Numbered from the stretch's first letter, positions 34,434-46,882 are shown. The stretch: 64,000 nucleotides of DNA from Axinella damicornis (GCA_963931865.1 OZ007514.1:9457222-9521221), one strand, 5' to 3'. The notes: generated from the letters alone by a model not told the origin. Translations and numbers: made by a program.

Positions 34434-35573
34434 GTGGAGGGCGAAAGCTATCAACATACAACGCACAACATACGTTTCTGTGGCAACAAACCTACAGAAT
34501 TAAAGATTGTTTATTTGAATGCTCGTAGCATACTTCCCAAATTTGACGAATTAGTTCTGATGGTACAAGCAAGACAACCTGATATCGTTAGTATAGTGGA
34601 AAGCTGGCTAGACCAGGATGTCGATGACTCCGAAATCAATATTTCTGGCTATCAAATATTTCGTGCTGACAGAAGCCGCCATGGTGGTGGAGTACTTGTT
34701 TATATCAAGAGCCATCTAACAGGTCACGCTATCCAAAATCATTATCGAGACCTTGAACTACTGTGGCTGAACATTTGCTCTGGTAACTATAGGTTAACAC
34801 TGGGCACTTTCTATCGCCCCCCCAGCTCTACACAAGAAATTTTTGATCACCTAAGTGACTCTCTCCAGCAACTAGACCCCACCCGCTTTAACAACCTTGT
34901 CTTGTTGGGGGATTTCAATGTGGACTTCCTCTCGTCCCACAGCCCCAATTATCAGCACCTGACTGATATTATGTGTTCCTTTTCCCTTACCCAGAGTGTT
35001 ACTGAACCAACTCGAGTTACCAACACCAGTTCAACCCTAATTGATCTAGTACTAGTGTCAGATCCCTCTATGATTAGGTCCTGTACAACTCTACCACCAC
35101 TTAATACATCTGATCATTCTGTGATAGCCGTATCTCTAGTATCCAAATCTTGCCCTCCAGCTCCCAAGTATCATGCAAGACCAGTATGGCATTATCGTAA
35201 TGCTGACTTTGCAGCTGCCAATGAACTCCTCACTGATGTACCATGGGATGAGATCTTAGATCATGAAGATATTGAAACCTCTTGGAATAACTGGAAGACC
35301 GCATTCCTGGAGATCATGTCACTTTGTATCCCTTCTGTGAAACTCAAGGCCCGCAAAAAATTGCCATGGCTGACCAAACCCCTTCTTGTTGAAATGAAAA
35401 AAAGGGACGCTCTGTACCGTAGAGCTAGGAGAACTGGTCAGTGCTCAGTATGGGATCTATACAAGAAACAGAGAAACAAGACAATCTCTTTGCTGCGAAC
35501 TGCAAAATCAACCCATTTTTCTGACCTAAAAGGTGCAAACTCAAAAAGTTCTGGTCTACTGTACGATCCCTAA
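34434..35573 (+). pseudogene. LINE ORF2, APE endonuclease part
   Basis: An apurinic-type endonuclease is seen: LKIVYLNARSILPKFDEL, IVSIVESWLDQDV, GGGVLVYI, TLGTFYRPP, LLGDFNVDFLSS and NTSDHSVIAVSL, which are the catalytic Asn, Glu, Asp-Asn and Asp-His motifs in order. The frame closes early because one A appears to be missing in the A-run near 35547. Restoring frame gives the same linker as in the other LINE, continuing into RT. Confidence 0.88.
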
Positions 35574-36691
35574 ATAAGTCAGTCTCCTCAATTCCAACTC
35601 TTGTGCACGGCCCTGTCACTGCAACTACTGATAAGGAGAAAGCTGAACTCCTGAACTCTTTCTTCTCTCAGTGTTTCAACAGGTCAGTCCTGCCCCTGCA
35701 ACCAAACGGTACCAACAGTGCATTACATTCTGATGAATCAATATTGTGCACACCAGAGATCGTCAATGACATATTACTAGAAATTGATATATCCAAGGCT
35801 ACTGGCCCAGACGGTATTTCTGGAAGAATGTTAAAGGGTACTGCCCAGTCAATTGCTATCCCACTCTGCAAGCTCTTTAATATGTCAATCTCAACAGGCT
35901 CTATCCCACAAGAATGGAGAACCTCAAATATAGTCCCTGTACACAAGAATGCAAGTAAAGGCCTAGCATGTAACTACCGGCCCATATCACTGCTCTGCAT
36001 TGTTAGCAAACTGCTTGAAAGGCATATGTACTCCAAAATGGAAGAACACTTAAACTCCAACAACGTTTTAAGTGAAGCACAATGGGGGTTTAGACCTTTA
36101 CACTCAGCAGGATCAGCTTTAATTGGACCAACTCATCATTGGCTAAAAACACTTGAATCAGGATCTTCCGTTTGCTCAGTCTTCTTCGATATAAAGAAGG
36201 CTTTTGACACAGTACCACACTCAACTCTGCTAGAAAAGATTGAGGAAATTGATTTTCATCCAACGATCGGCAAATGGCTACGGAGCTATCTCACTTGTCG
36301 GCAACAGAGAACAGTAATCAGTGGCTGTGTTTCATCCACTGGTGCAGTGCTATCCGGAGTTCCTCAGGGGTCGATCCTTGGTCCCCTTCTGTTTCTGCTA
36401 TATATCAATGACATCTCAGAGGTTCCATTAAATTCCACTATAGTGCTATATGCAGATGATATGCTACTCTACCGCACTGTCGACACCCCTGAACACATGG
36501 ATATGCTGCAAGCAGATGTTGATCGTGTATCTGACTGGATTTCTAGTCACCACCTCACTCTAAATGTGGCAAAGACAAAATTTATGCGACTAACCCGACA
36601 GCGTGCTCTATCACAATTGACTCCCCCAACAATACATGGCGTACCACTAGAACAAGTATCAGAATATACACTAGCAGAATGTATAACATTG
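35574..36691 (+). pseudogene. LINE ORF2, reverse transcriptase (5' part)
   Basis: RT motifs: KATGPDGISGRMLKG, NYRPISLLCIVSKLLERHM, VCSVFFDIKKAFDTVPH, LSGVPQGSILGPLLF and VLYADDMLLYRT. The frame carries the catalytic Asp residues and runs up to EQVSEY, where a DNA element interrupts it at 36692. It is closest to the LINE at 20.8-22.9 kb by eye. Confidence 0.9.
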
Positions 36692-37286
36692 TGGGGCGAG
36701 CCTGAGCGAGTGCATGCATATGCAGCATTCATTTCACTCATTCGAATGTAGCTAACTCAACATCAGGCTGTAGAATTGCAGCACAAGAACTGTATGGACA
36801 GTACATGATGATCTTGCATAGCTACATGCGGCACGAGTATATAGACAGTGAAAGCACTCTCGCTGTCTTCCTTCGCTATGCAGTAACTCCCATGACTGTA
36901 GCCATTGAAGAGCAGAGGTCTACGAGTCAGTGACTTCAACACAGTGAGCAACCGTGCAGTCGTCGCCGGCGAGTCACGATTGGTGAACTTGTAGCTAGCT
37001 AGCTAGCTTGATCGTCAGAAGTCGGTACCGTAGTCGGTCTCCGTCCCTGTTGTAGCCATCCAAGGAGTACACGGTTTACGATTCGTGCCTCTCAGAACTA
37101 ACTCGATCTTGACAGCTAGCTATAGTGCTTCGTTGTCGAGCGAGCACGTGTGAAATTATCATGACGCAAGTAACTTTCGGTTATTTGCAGAAGCGTTTAT
37201 TTACGGTACGACGTACGATACATACAGACATACAGACACGGTTTCCGTTTTACACGTCTATGTGGGGCTCGCTCAGGCTCGCCCCA
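36692..37286. mobile_element. 595-bp DNA element with 18-bp inverted ends
   Basis: Perfect terminal inverted repeat tggggcgagcctgagcga / tcgctcaggctcgcccca. No transposase frame inside. It lies exactly between two LINE RT pieces. Confidence 0.85.
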
Positions 37287-38136
37287 ATTAAACAATGCGG
37301 AAACTGAAAACCCACCTGCCATATTATTAAACGGGGACCCAGTAGAAAAGGTGTCTGAATTCAAGTATCTCGGTGTCATCATCAGTGATGACCTTTGTTG
37401 GTCTAAGCAGGTGGCTGCAGTAGTGACAAGATCACGTAAAATTCTTGGAGTCATATTCCGTAAATTTTACCCGTGGTGTGACACGAGTACTCTGTTAAAA
37501 CTATATACAGCCTATGTCAAACCTCATCTCCAATATTGCTCCTTTGTGTGGGACCCTCCACTACTAAAGGATCAACAGGCTTTGGAAAAAGTTCAGAAGT
37601 TTGCGTTAAGGATGTGCTACAAGCGCTGGAGTGCGACATATCCAGAACTGCTTGGAATAAGCAAACTCCCAACTCTGAGTGTTGAACGCTTATATAGCAA
37701 GTTATGCCATCTTTACAAAATAAAGAACCATCTTACCGCCTTCCCCAACATCCTCGAAGATATGCCAGCTCCCCCCATGCATTTACGAAACCGCCACAAT
37801 CAATCTTTGTTTGTACCATACGCCAGAACTAACTACTTTCTACATTCATTTATACCCAGTGCATGTCGGACTTGGAATTCACTCCCTTCATTCATAGTTC
37901 AGTCTGCAACACTACAGTCTTTTAAAAGGCAATACAGCAGTTTTTATACTCCACACCCACTTAGCTAACATTTGCACTGTTACTGCAGTTACCTATTTTT
38001 CCTTACTGTTTTTATATAGCTAGCTATGGAATGTAACCTCCAACGTATTAGCTTAATAGCTATTTGGTTTATTCCTGTACCATGTACGAACTTCATAAAC
38101 AAAAAACAAAAAAAAACAAACAAACAAAAAAAAACA
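37287..38136 (+). pseudogene. LINE RT 3' part and A-rich tail (second copy)
   Basis: The frame (PPAILLNGDPVEKVSEFKYL, then HLQYCSFVWDPPLLKDQQAL) ends at 37968 and is followed by an A-rich tail (about 38098-38136). It starts before the point at which the left piece stopped, so VSE(Y/F) is present on both sides with different sequence. The two pieces therefore come from two related LINE copies rather than one copy split by insertion. Confidence 0.8.
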
Positions 38137-38380
38137 TGATGATGGATTTCTACAAAAGTATTATTACATGAGTGTACAACTGTTCCTACAACAAGTAGCA
38201 GAACATACACAAGAATGTACAACAATCCTTGGGGATAAAATGAGTGCATATTATTATGGCAAGAAACATTATGCAAAAAGTTATTACTAAGTACAAAACA
38301 AACTGATGACTAATAGCGCTAAAGAGTCTTCCATGCATGTAGAATCGATACTCTCTCCTACCTCTCCCGGTACGTCAAAA
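38137..38380. other. 3' flank of exchanger gene
   Basis: Region just beyond the exchanger stop codon in transcription direction, bounded by the LINE tail. It likely contains the 3' UTR. No clear poly(A) signal could be singled out. Confidence 0.4.
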
Positions 38381-38467
38381 TCACTTCCAGTGGGCAAAGT
38401 TTTCCAGCATCCAGACCATGAGGATGGACAGGAAGTAGAGGGCACCCACAAAAAACCCGAGGGCAAG
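38381..38467 (-). CDS. NCL-like cation exchanger, last exon (13 of 13 found)
   Basis: Acceptor gatccatgcag, phase 0, 28 codons and TGA. It encodes the final membrane helix (LALGFFVGALYFLSILMVWM) and a short LENFAHWK end. Members of the CaCA family end with such a helix. It joins the exon at 41607 in phase 0. Confidence 0.85.
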   Translation of the reverse strand, partial: LALGFFVGALYFLSILMVWMLENFAHWK

Positions 38468-38691
38468 CTGCATGGATCATGAAATGTAATCATAGTAAAA
38501 CTACAAGCACCAGTTATTTATTATGAAGTAGTTATTGGTTCAGCAGGAGTACACAGGGCGATGGATTAGGGTATATTAAGGCCAGGAAAGATGTACGTGT
38601 GTTTCCGGTACAGTAGCTATACCAAAAGTATGTAGTACTATGTACTTCTTGCCAGACCAATATCCACGTCCTTATAATTTTGCTAGTCTCA

Positions 38692-39015
38692 CCATTCCCA
38701 TTGCCAGTATTTGATCGCTTGCAATGGCGGGGGAAGGCCAGGGAGATCTGGTCACATGCGACAATATCAGGTAGACAGATGCATAGTAGATACACAGGTG
38801 GTGCCCAACCATTATAATACCTGTTTGGCGTCAATCCGTCCCCAGGATTGCGAGCAAATAATGGCATCGATTGTCTGCCTTGAGAATGCTCTGTTGGGCA
38901 TCACACTCCATGTACCTAACGTGTGTCTACCTGATGTCACCGCACGTGACCAGATCTCCCAGGACCTCCCCTCCCACATTTGAATACTGCAAGCAATCAA
39001 TACTGGGGTTTGTGA
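38692..39015. mobile_element. TAGCCTCG-family long foldback (ends lost)
   Basis: Arms with tttgatcgcttgcaatggcg, then ggtcacatgcgac, are mirrored by gtgaccagatctcccaggac, then tactgcaagcaatcaa. The interior matches the 63488-63868 element. The outer tagcctcg ends are missing. Confidence 0.7.
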
Positions 39016-39489
39016 GAATGATGGGATAAGTCTCTGGGAATTTCCAGAAAGAATAACAGGTCAAATTTTAGGCTCAGGCCTAATATTATCGGACCATAAC
39101 ATGAATAATATTATTAATGAGACAGAAGCTTGGATGTTGGCTTCCACAGGGTGGTTAAAGCCCTTGTACAGTATTCACCATTCAGTATTGGGTATGGTCC
39201 AAGTACAATAGCGCCCTTCCATTTTGGACTTTAACCCATGCACCTTACAGTGCAGTCAATTGTCAAAAGCCCTGAAAATCAGCGTAGTCAACTGCCTAAC
39301 CGCTCAAAAGAGGTGGTGAACAGTTTTTGACATGTGGCGCAGCTGTGACTAGAGCTGTCTATGAGATTGTTGCCTGCCAAAGCCGAATAATGGCAGTTCA
39401 CAATGTATTTGAGTCGATTATACTTTCACATTGCAATGGGGGGACAAACAACATATTACACTCCTGGTAGGGGAAAAATTGTGCCGCGA

Positions 39490-40015
39490 CTTACACTCCT
39501 GGTAGGGGGAAAATTGTGCCGCGTATATAAATAATTAATAAACGTTTCACTACTTCGGAATGGCCTACAAAGATTCTGACTACACTGTCGTGATCGCTAT
39601 CATGCAGTGACACAAACGCAAAATAATTGTGTTGAAACTCACCTTGGTGGTGGAGATACAAGCGCTTTTATCATGCCGTCGGCCGCCATTGCTCGATTGC
39701 TCTCTTCGACGTTGGTTGCCAGTAGTCTTATGAAGGCCCCACAAAGATTCTGACCACACAGCCGTGATCGCTATCGTTCACTGACGCTTACATGCCAATT
39801 CTCACCGTGCTGGCGAAGCTGTTAGCACCGAAATAAGCTCTTGTCTTACTTTTGGATGCCATTGCTGACTCGACATCGCGATCAACGACTGAGCATGGTC
39901 CTCACGTGACATGTGCATTAATTGGAACGAGCTGCATACCTAGCTAGCGTGTCCAGCGAGTTGCAACTGGTTGCAACGTGGCTACCAGGAGCCCCTCATT
40001 TCTAGAGGCATGTTG
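39490..40015. repeat. Dispersed repeat R490, copy 1
   Basis: About 500 bases shared with 56963-57455 and partly with 44215-44520. Inside are two related halves, each with a minus-strand ATG followed by a short open stretch and a gtgag donor: 39689-39643 (47 bases) and 39862-39806 (57 bases). Ends are gtgccgcgta on the left and ggctaccaggag on the right. Confidence 0.75.
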
Positions 40016-40282
40016 ACGTATGGGTGCAGCACCTAAAGTGAACCAGGCCAAGGTGGGTCTACTTTTGGTACGCCAATTGCCAGTTGTGCAGCCCTCGTTC
40101 TGCATGTGCAGGAGGGTCTGGGCTATAGTCTTGCCCCCAGACCCAAACCAACCTCGTGTGCATAGGACTTCTGCTCTGTAGCTTAGTACACATACATTTC
40201 TATTGTCATTTCACATAGCAGACCCGAAGTCCTACGTGTTCTGGATTTACGCATGGTTTAAATTGCCCGCACAGTGGAAATG
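40016..40282. other. Intron sequence, nothing recognised
   Basis: Lies in the last intron of the exchanger gene; no exon or repeat recognised. Confidence 0.4.
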
Positions 40283-40722
40283 TAGTGATGCACCGATAAT
40301 CGGATCGGTTATCGGTATCGGGCCAATAATGACCTTCCTGCGGAGTATCGGCATCGGTAGATTCGCTGATAACTGGCGCTGATAAATGAGGTGCGTTCAT
40401 GTTTATGTATTCACAGCCTTGTAAGTATATTCACTATGACTAGGTAAGTATATTCATCAAGAAACTGCAAAACCCACTGTGAGAGTGTTAAGTGGGAAGC
40501 CTTGGCTGTGGGCAGGAATTAAGCCAGATGGTGCACTTACTTAATTTACACATCCAAATGGAGCAGTACCATTGGGCTAAAGGCCTAGCGAGAACACTGG
40601 CATTGTGTAACCACGTGCTAGCATCGTCAGCTTACAATATCGGATCGGTTATCGGTATCAGCAGATATCAGTTGGTATCGGTTATCGGAATATAGGTAAA
40701 AGACCATATCGGCGCATCACTA
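40283..40722. mobile_element. MITE with tagtgatgc(a/g)ccgat ends
   Basis: 440 bp with inverted ends tagtgatgcaccgata / tatcggcgcatcacta and many (t)atcggt/accgat repeats near both ends. No coding content. Confidence 0.85.
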
Positions 40723-41606
40723 TTTAGATGCCAGTAACTTTGGAATGGAAAGTCCGATTTGTATAGGTAATCACATGGGTGTTGAGGGAAATAATTGCAC
40801 GAGCAACAGGCAAAGTAATTGCACGAGCGATAGCGAGTGCAATTTATGACTGTTGTGAGTGCAATTATTCCCAAATGGCACGAGAATACGACATTGTGAT
40901 TAAATAGTAATCATATACTTCCAGGCATGGCATGGTCGAAAGCCAGCGGGTTGAGGGATTAAAGCCACGCAAAAGCGCTCGAGCGCGAGCGAACTACACG
41001 CTACTAGTACCGCTTATCTTATTTGCTCAGAGTACTGACCTGTTGTGTTGTGAAGCTTTAGGACGGAAGCGCGGTGTTGCAACTGACACCCAGGGTCCCA
41101 AAACAGCATCACAGAGCCTGTGTGCACATAACAGCCACGAACAGTACGGCTGCAGCGCTAGTGTGTATGGCACAATGACTAGCGCCACCATTTCTGTGAC
41201 AACACTTTCGCCATGCTATCATTCGGTCCTCACAGCGTTTCTTCAGCTCAGGTACAGAAAACGCGAGCGTTCACCATTTTCAACTGTTGCCAATAAAAAC
41301 GAGGCGTAGCCATGAACGTGGACGCTCGTTGCTAAGGCAGAGCTTGACCTGATTGGTTAGCGTGCGCCGCGGCCGCTTCGTAACCATGCAATTTCTGACA
41401 GCCCTCGGGCTACAATAACCTTGCAATTTGGGAACAAATTGCACGCTTTTCTATGGGAGTAAATGTATGGCAACTCTATAAGTATGTGATTAGAAAGATA
41501 ACTGTGATCAGCAATGAATGGGCTCTCTGGTGCACAAAAGGTACCAGATGATCTGTTTACCAATATATTGTGAACCACTAAACTTGGCATGTACGTCTGT
41601 ACTCAC
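40723..41606. other. Intron sequence
   Basis: Contains two gcacgagcgatagcgagtg-like repeats near 40796-40870 and a plus-strand frame without recognisable domain. No exon of the exchanger seen. Confidence 0.35.
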
Positions 41607-41689
41607 AATATAGGTGTGTCGGAATCCAAACCCGGCGATGATGGCAGTCAGTCCCACTGCAACCTCAACCAGCACAATCACTGTCACCT
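41607..41689 (-). CDS. NCL-like cation exchanger, exon 12
   Basis: 83 bases, acceptor ctctgcag, donor gtgagt; enters in phase 1 and leaves in phase 0. It encodes VTVIVLVEVAVGLTAIIAGF then GFRHTYI, a transmembrane helix. The split codon G|AG restores the Glu of the family pattern (Y)SAEV. Confidence 0.88.
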
Positions 41690-43551
41690 CTGCAGGTGAA
41701 AAGAAATACAGTAAAATCTCCGATAGTGGACTCTCTGAGATAGGGATGCAACACAATAGACCACCACTACCTCAGCGAGGTTTCACTGTACACATAAGGC
41801 TTACATGCACAGGACAATGCAAGGATTAACTACTTCCCTTCAAGAAGTAATTACGTAATTCAATTTATATACCACACATGTTCTAGTTATTATTGCCACA
41901 CCCTTAATCATCCTATTTTATGTAGCCCTTCCTGAAAGCGTTGTTCTTATTCGTGTAGACTAGTGAACAAAGTTGACAGCCATTGACGTGTAGACGGCAG
42001 TGAACAACCCACAGGGCGATAGACTGAGGCATGACTGGCAATGAAAGCGCGGAGCTCACCTTCCTCTTGGTTGTTCGTGGCTTTCACATACATGCACAAG
42101 ATTGGGTACCGCAGATTGGACAACTACATGCTGAAAGGCAAAACGGCAAAGCGCAGGACAGATCTGCCATCAATCACAGAGGCAGAGGTGGGAGGTGGCA
42201 GGTGTACTGATGCCATCCATTTTTTAGGTCCCAAACCATTGTAATACGCCAAATGAGCCATGCCAGAAATTATAATGTGGCTTCCAATTAATATTCATGA
42301 CAGCATTAGTAATTTTTTACCATTCAGATAATCAGAGCGAGTACGGTAGACTCACAGGTTTCCTCGCACTGACAGTTTCAGAGGTGACGCATGCACTGTG
42401 CATCACCAACACTAGCTACATCGAATCGGGTTGTATGCATGGTCAGGTCAAGAGCACATGAGAATCTTTCAGCATCGCCTGCCTACAACAGAATCTACTG
42501 CCATGATGTCGTCCCCACATGGAAGGAGCCCATCTACGTTTGCCAGAACCACCACCTGATGTCGCCCCGGTGAGGACAGAAGAGTGGCAGTGCCAATCCG
42601 GATGGTGACCGTGGATCAGTAGCAGTCCACTCTCAGACACCCAACAAGCACATCGTCACATAAGTGGCTAAGCGTTTGTCTTCTCACAGAATGCATCCAT
42701 CCACCAACTCCATCTACGTCCACTAAGAAGTACCCAGAAGCAGTGCTGGACCTCATAGCCTAATCATCCCGGCATATCTCGACTACGAGCACCCCCAGCG
42801 GTGCAACTATGACGAAGCGTTTCGTGATAAGGCAGCCACAACTGGAAACAGGAAGTGGTCAGTAACCGACAGTCACCTGTATATCCAGATTTATACCGGT
42901 AGAGGGTGCCGTGGAAGGTGAGGATCTAGCAGGTAACAGTTGGGGCAGTTACTGGTTACTCCACATGAACGGCTACGGCCAAGGAGCCCTGAAGATGAGC
43001 TCTTGTTAGCCTGTGGACAAGCAAGCCAATCGGGGGACAACGGCAAGTGGGGAGCCTCAGCCCGGCCAAGGGTATACTCAGAACCAAGGGCCAGTATTAC
43101 AGCAGCCTATAGGGAAAGGTCCCCCAATCTGCCAACATAACTGCTTGCTTTTTGGATTCCTGTGGTCAAGGGAAACTACTTCCCCAAAAGATCACTTCAA
43201 CCCAGGGGCTCATTAGGCCTTTGGGGACGTCACCCTTGACTCATGCAGTTCATCAAATCTCGTTCAAGTTAAGACAAAAACTGAGCTTTTTCGACAGGGG
43301 GTCTCAATATTCAATGGGATAACAAACGATGATCTTCACCTTGCAGCCATGGCTGCCTATCGTCAAACATTCACACAATGTCATGTGAAATAGGCAATGC
43401 ACATGCCGTAACGAAGTGGCGTAAAACCATTCCCGACAGACAGACCAACAAACTGACACGTGTTTTTCAATGGTGCACCACTGCACATGGTGTGTAAAAA
43501 CTAGTCCCTTGGGTCCATAAAAGTTGCCATCGGAATGCTTTGCTAACTTAC
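41690..43551. other. Intron sequence
   Basis: Open pieces on both strands (for example plus-strand 42478-42570 with VVPTWKEPIYVCQN) do not fit the exchanger's phase or family pattern. Not assigned. Confidence 0.35.
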
Positions 43552-43645
43552 CAGCAGAGTAGAACCAGTCGAGCTCTCTGAAGTATACCAGGGCAGCAAA
43601 TATCCCCAGGCACAGAGTGTTGTTCATCGTGGCTGCACCATAAAG
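43552..43645 (-). CDS. NCL-like cation exchanger, exon 11
   Basis: 94 bases, acceptor catcctag, donor gtaagt, phase 0 to 1. It encodes LYGAATMNNTLCLGIFAALV then YFRELDWFYSA. The (Y)GAxTMNNTLCL signature is characteristic of the second alpha-repeat region of NCL-type Na+/Ca2+ exchangers and is the clearest family mark in the gene. Confidence 0.92.
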
Positions 43646-44214
43646 CTAGGATGGAGAGGAAATCAGTTTCAAATTCACACTGGCAACTCAATTGCATGGG
43701 GAGCCTATGAATGAGGTTTAACGTACGTAATACATGTTCTTTCCATTTCTCATAACGTTGGCAAAAGGAAATGAATAGTACATCATCACACTGGACCAGA
43801 TACCCTAGCAACTCTAATTATGAGTCCCTTCTAATTCTACGTCAAAGTTCCAAGTCTCAAACCAACAATTATGCGTCTCACTCTGGGACTCAGTTATTGT
43901 GTTAACCGATTTTAATGGCACAGCGATGCTAGCTCGAAAACGCACTGTGCAGTTGAACTGCGAACAGGGGTCATCACTGCCTGTGAACTTTAATGTATAA
44001 AGGCACAGCTGCAATATGGCTCTCCAGTTGAGTGATCAAACACGGTAGCAAAACAGGTAAGCAGACGTTGTGTTAGTTGTGCCGATACAATGTTGTAATG
44101 CTTACTGTGTGATCTCTGCTTGGCGTTTTCCTTCAGACTTGGTCATTTCTTGCTGCTGCAGTTTGTCCTGTGTTTATTGCTGCCTTACAACAGGAGCTAA
44201 AGAACGAACATTTT

Positions 44215-44520
44215 AAATACGTTTGCATTCCGGGAGATTTCTGCATGGGACTGTCACAAAGCCCTCGGGAAAGGCACACGAAGATTCTGACCACACGGCC
44301 GTGATCGCTGTCGTTCACTGACGCTTATATACCAAAATTCACCATGCTGGCTAAGTTGTGAGTGCTGTAATGTCTTGTCTTCCTTTAGGTCGCCATTGCT
44401 CGCCATGTGGCATGTGCGTTAATTGGAACAAATTGCAATACTTAGCTAGAGCTTGCGCTACGGCAAGTCGCAACTGGGGTTGCAATGCGGCTACCAGGAG
44501 TGCGGTTGCCCCTAACTACA
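44215..44520. repeat. Dispersed repeat R490, copy 2 (partial)
   Basis: Matches the second half of the repeats at 39490 and 56963. Its minus-strand ATG (near 44395) is soon followed by TAA, so the short frame conserved in the other two copies is broken here. Confidence 0.65.
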
Positions 44521-44597
44521 TTTGCATTCGGGGCGATTTCTGCATGGGACTGTCACATGAAAGTATGAAGCCTAGTACGATGCCATATTTACGACTA

Positions 44598-44822
44598 CAG
44601 TGGATTGCACTTCTGTTCGGTTTTCTGCGGTGCGCATTTAGCATCAATGGCAAGAACTTCCTGCGGGTGGAGCTTCATGGAAATGACATGGCCCGGAATA
44701 CGCTGGCGTCTGAAAGCTATATATGCAGGCACTTTATGTGAGTGTCACATTTGCAGCTAGGACACAGTTTCCATAAAAATCCACGGAATCCGCAATGTTC
44801 GAACGGAAGTGCAATCCTCTGT
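44598..44822. mobile_element. MITE with acagtggattgcacttc ends
   Basis: acagtggattgcacttctgttcg is mirrored (imperfectly) by cgaacggaagtgcaatcc and ctgta. Same family as 45656-45915. Confidence 0.7.
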
Positions 44823-44879
44823 ACCGCAGCACACAAGATGGTATTAATAACTCCCACACATCCCTTCATACGAACATAC

Positions 44880-44995
44880 CTGTGAGTAGGTCAGTGAAGT
44901 ATTAACTTTCTTCTTCTTGGAAGCAAAAATGAGTGAGGACATAAGCTCACTGGCATTGGAGCAAAACGGTGTGATCACAAAAGACAGGTAGAACA
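44880..44995 (-). CDS. NCL-like cation exchanger, exon 10
   Basis: 116 bases, acceptor ccgatgcag, donor gtatgt, phase 1 to 0. It encodes FYLSFVITPFCSNASELMSS then LIFASKKKKVNTSLTYSQ. TPFxSNASEL is the cation-binding alpha-2 motif (equivalent to the GTSxPE/GNAxEH motifs elsewhere in the CaCA superfamily). The following basic loop and SLTYSQ lead into LYGAATMNN. Confidence 0.93.
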
Positions 44996-45655
44996 CTGCA
45001 TCGGAGGGAGAGTTACGAAGGGGTGGTCATTGAGTACTAGACTAAAATTTCACAATAATGTATATAAATTCACTGAGTACTAACATTTCACAACAATGTA
45101 TATAAATTCACAAGAATGTATCATGAGAGATAGGTAAATGATGAAGTCTGTAGAAGTGACGTCATTGCGCATTAGTAGTGCTAGCACCTAAATCCCGACA
45201 TGAAGAAAAGTATAACGAGATGCACTTAATTTCAAACAACACTCCTCCTTGAATAGGAAGTGTACTTCATTTGGTAGTTAGCTTTTCCACTCTGTAGGAT
45301 TTGAAATGGCAGATTTCTGGAAGACTGCAGCACTTATAATAAAGGGTACCGTGATAGCTGGTTTCATTCGAGGGTGAAAAATTTTGCGTTTCCGTGGCGA
45401 TTCGCTAAAGTTTTATCCACGAAAACCAACCTGGATCACTGTGTATTTGTGGAGGCGTGCAGTCAAGACTAATTGAACCTTCAACAAATATTAATGCCCC
45501 CTCCCCAGTTTTACTCAAAAGTGGTGTACAATATGGGGAGGGCAAATGTACGATCAGGAGACTACTGTAACAGTGGAATATCAAGAATGAAGCCCATGGA
45601 TGTACTCCTCCTTCTGAGTAGCCTTCGCCAATGGGCATGTTATCGGGAGATTATG
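44996..45655. other. Intron sequence with short tandem copies
   Basis: Near 45040-45120 a block with atttcacaa(c/t)aatgtatataaattcac occurs twice. No exon. Confidence 0.4.
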
Positions 45656-45915
45656 GTACAGCAGATTGCACTTCCGATTGAACATAATGATTGCGGATTC
45701 CGTCGATTTTCACGAAAACTGTGTTCTGCAAATATGATTCGCCCTTGGGGTTTACCCGGAACTGTCGTGGCCACACCTTCCAGACTCCTGCGTATTCCGG
45801 GCAGTGCGATTCCGTGAAGCTCCACCCACAGGAAGTTCTTACTGCTAACTATTAGCGTGGTCACGGAATCCACAGAATCTGCAAATGTTCGAACGGAAGT
45901 GTAATCCACTGTACC
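45656..45915. mobile_element. MITE, acagtggattgcacttc family
   Basis: ggtacagcagattgcacttccg is mirrored by cggaagtgtaatccactgtacc. An inner pair gcggattccgt / cggaatccaca is also present. Confidence 0.7.
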
Positions 45916-46067
45916 AGGGCATCTTACACAGTTTGCATCGTATCGTCACAGCCAAACTTTCACCAAAACCTGTGACTGAAGTCAGGTGGCACATAATTAT
46001 TATCTGACTACTATATGGCTTGATACGTACATGTAGGTGATGGCTACTAGTAGCTTTCAATACTTAC

Positions 46068-46179
46068 CAGGGATAGGAACATGTTGACCACCTTGAGTGC
46101 CAGCAACGTTGCGGAGTTTGTCGTTGTCAGTGGTGAGGGCTGTAAGCGAATTCACCATTGGGTCGGAGAATATGGTCAC
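46068..46179 (-). CDS. NCL-like cation exchanger, exon 9
   Basis: 112 bases, acceptor ataattag, donor gtaagt, phase 0 to 1. It encodes VTIFSDPMVNSLTALTTDND then KLRNVAGTQGGQHVPIP. The FSDPMV motif precedes the alpha-2 repeat in NCL-like proteins. The Asp/Gly-rich stretch after it is longer than I expect and may be a lineage insert. Confidence 0.85.
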
Positions 46180-46414
46180 CTAATTATGGGTGTGTGTTAA
46201 TGTGTACAAGCACACACGTCATGCTACTATGTCAGTGGAACCACACAATTATTATCGTTCATTTTACCGTAGTGTCAAGAACGAGCACTTTTGGGAGGGG
46301 CACCTTACATGCCAAAAAACCAGGTGGTCGGGAGTGGGCATGTTTTTGTTTGTGGAACGACGCCATAAATATTATGAGGTCAAACGTTTCTTGATCTCTC
46401 ATGGGTATACCGTA

Positions 46415-46570
46415 CTTCCGCGAATAGACGCCGCGGCGATTATTTATTTCGTTGTCCAGTGTGGTGTGGTGACTATTCGAGGGCGGCGTTTATTACTTTG
46501 GGCAGTATGACTGCGCCACATACACAAAGTGACTGCTAATCAAAGCGCTCAGTGCTCCAGCCGCGTACGG
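46415..46570. repeat. TACCGTA-type repeat fragment
   Basis: taccgtacttccgcgaatag starts a fragment related in its terminal bases to the TACCGTA MITEs further right. No clear right end. Confidence 0.4.
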
Positions 46571-46882
46571 CTCTTGCCAAATCTTGCCCATTGTGAGTAA
46601 CTCACGTTACTGTTGTTGTTTGGTGTGTATCTCCACCGAATTAAGAGCCACACCTTCTCACCAGCTTGTCGACGCAATTTGATGGGGAGTTAGCTAGGGA
46701 TGCTGCGACAAAGCGATACACATGGGACAAGGATGATGGTGGCTTCGCGGGATGCATATGGAGGGGGATGACGACGAGCTCGAGGACAGACTATCTTCCA
46801 CGACTGTTGGAAGACGTACAAAGTGTCCACGTTGTACGTATCTTCATACTTTGCACACATGCTGACCCGCCACGGCATTTAT

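Noticed and set aside
42060..42135. Possible exchanger exon (LRYPILCMYVKATNNQEE)
   Set aside because: Exon 11 to exon 12 joins as YSA-EVTV in the correct phase; this piece would break it.
42391..42573. Plus-strand exon with VVPTWKEPIYVCQN
   Set aside because: Protein-like, but the next plausible exon ends almost at once and no family is recognised; it lies antisense inside an exchanger intron.
43730..43803. Possible exchanger exon (MMYYSFPFANVMRNG)
   Set aside because: Exons at 44880 and 43552 join directly as TYSQ-LYGAATMNN in phase 0, matching the family with no gap.
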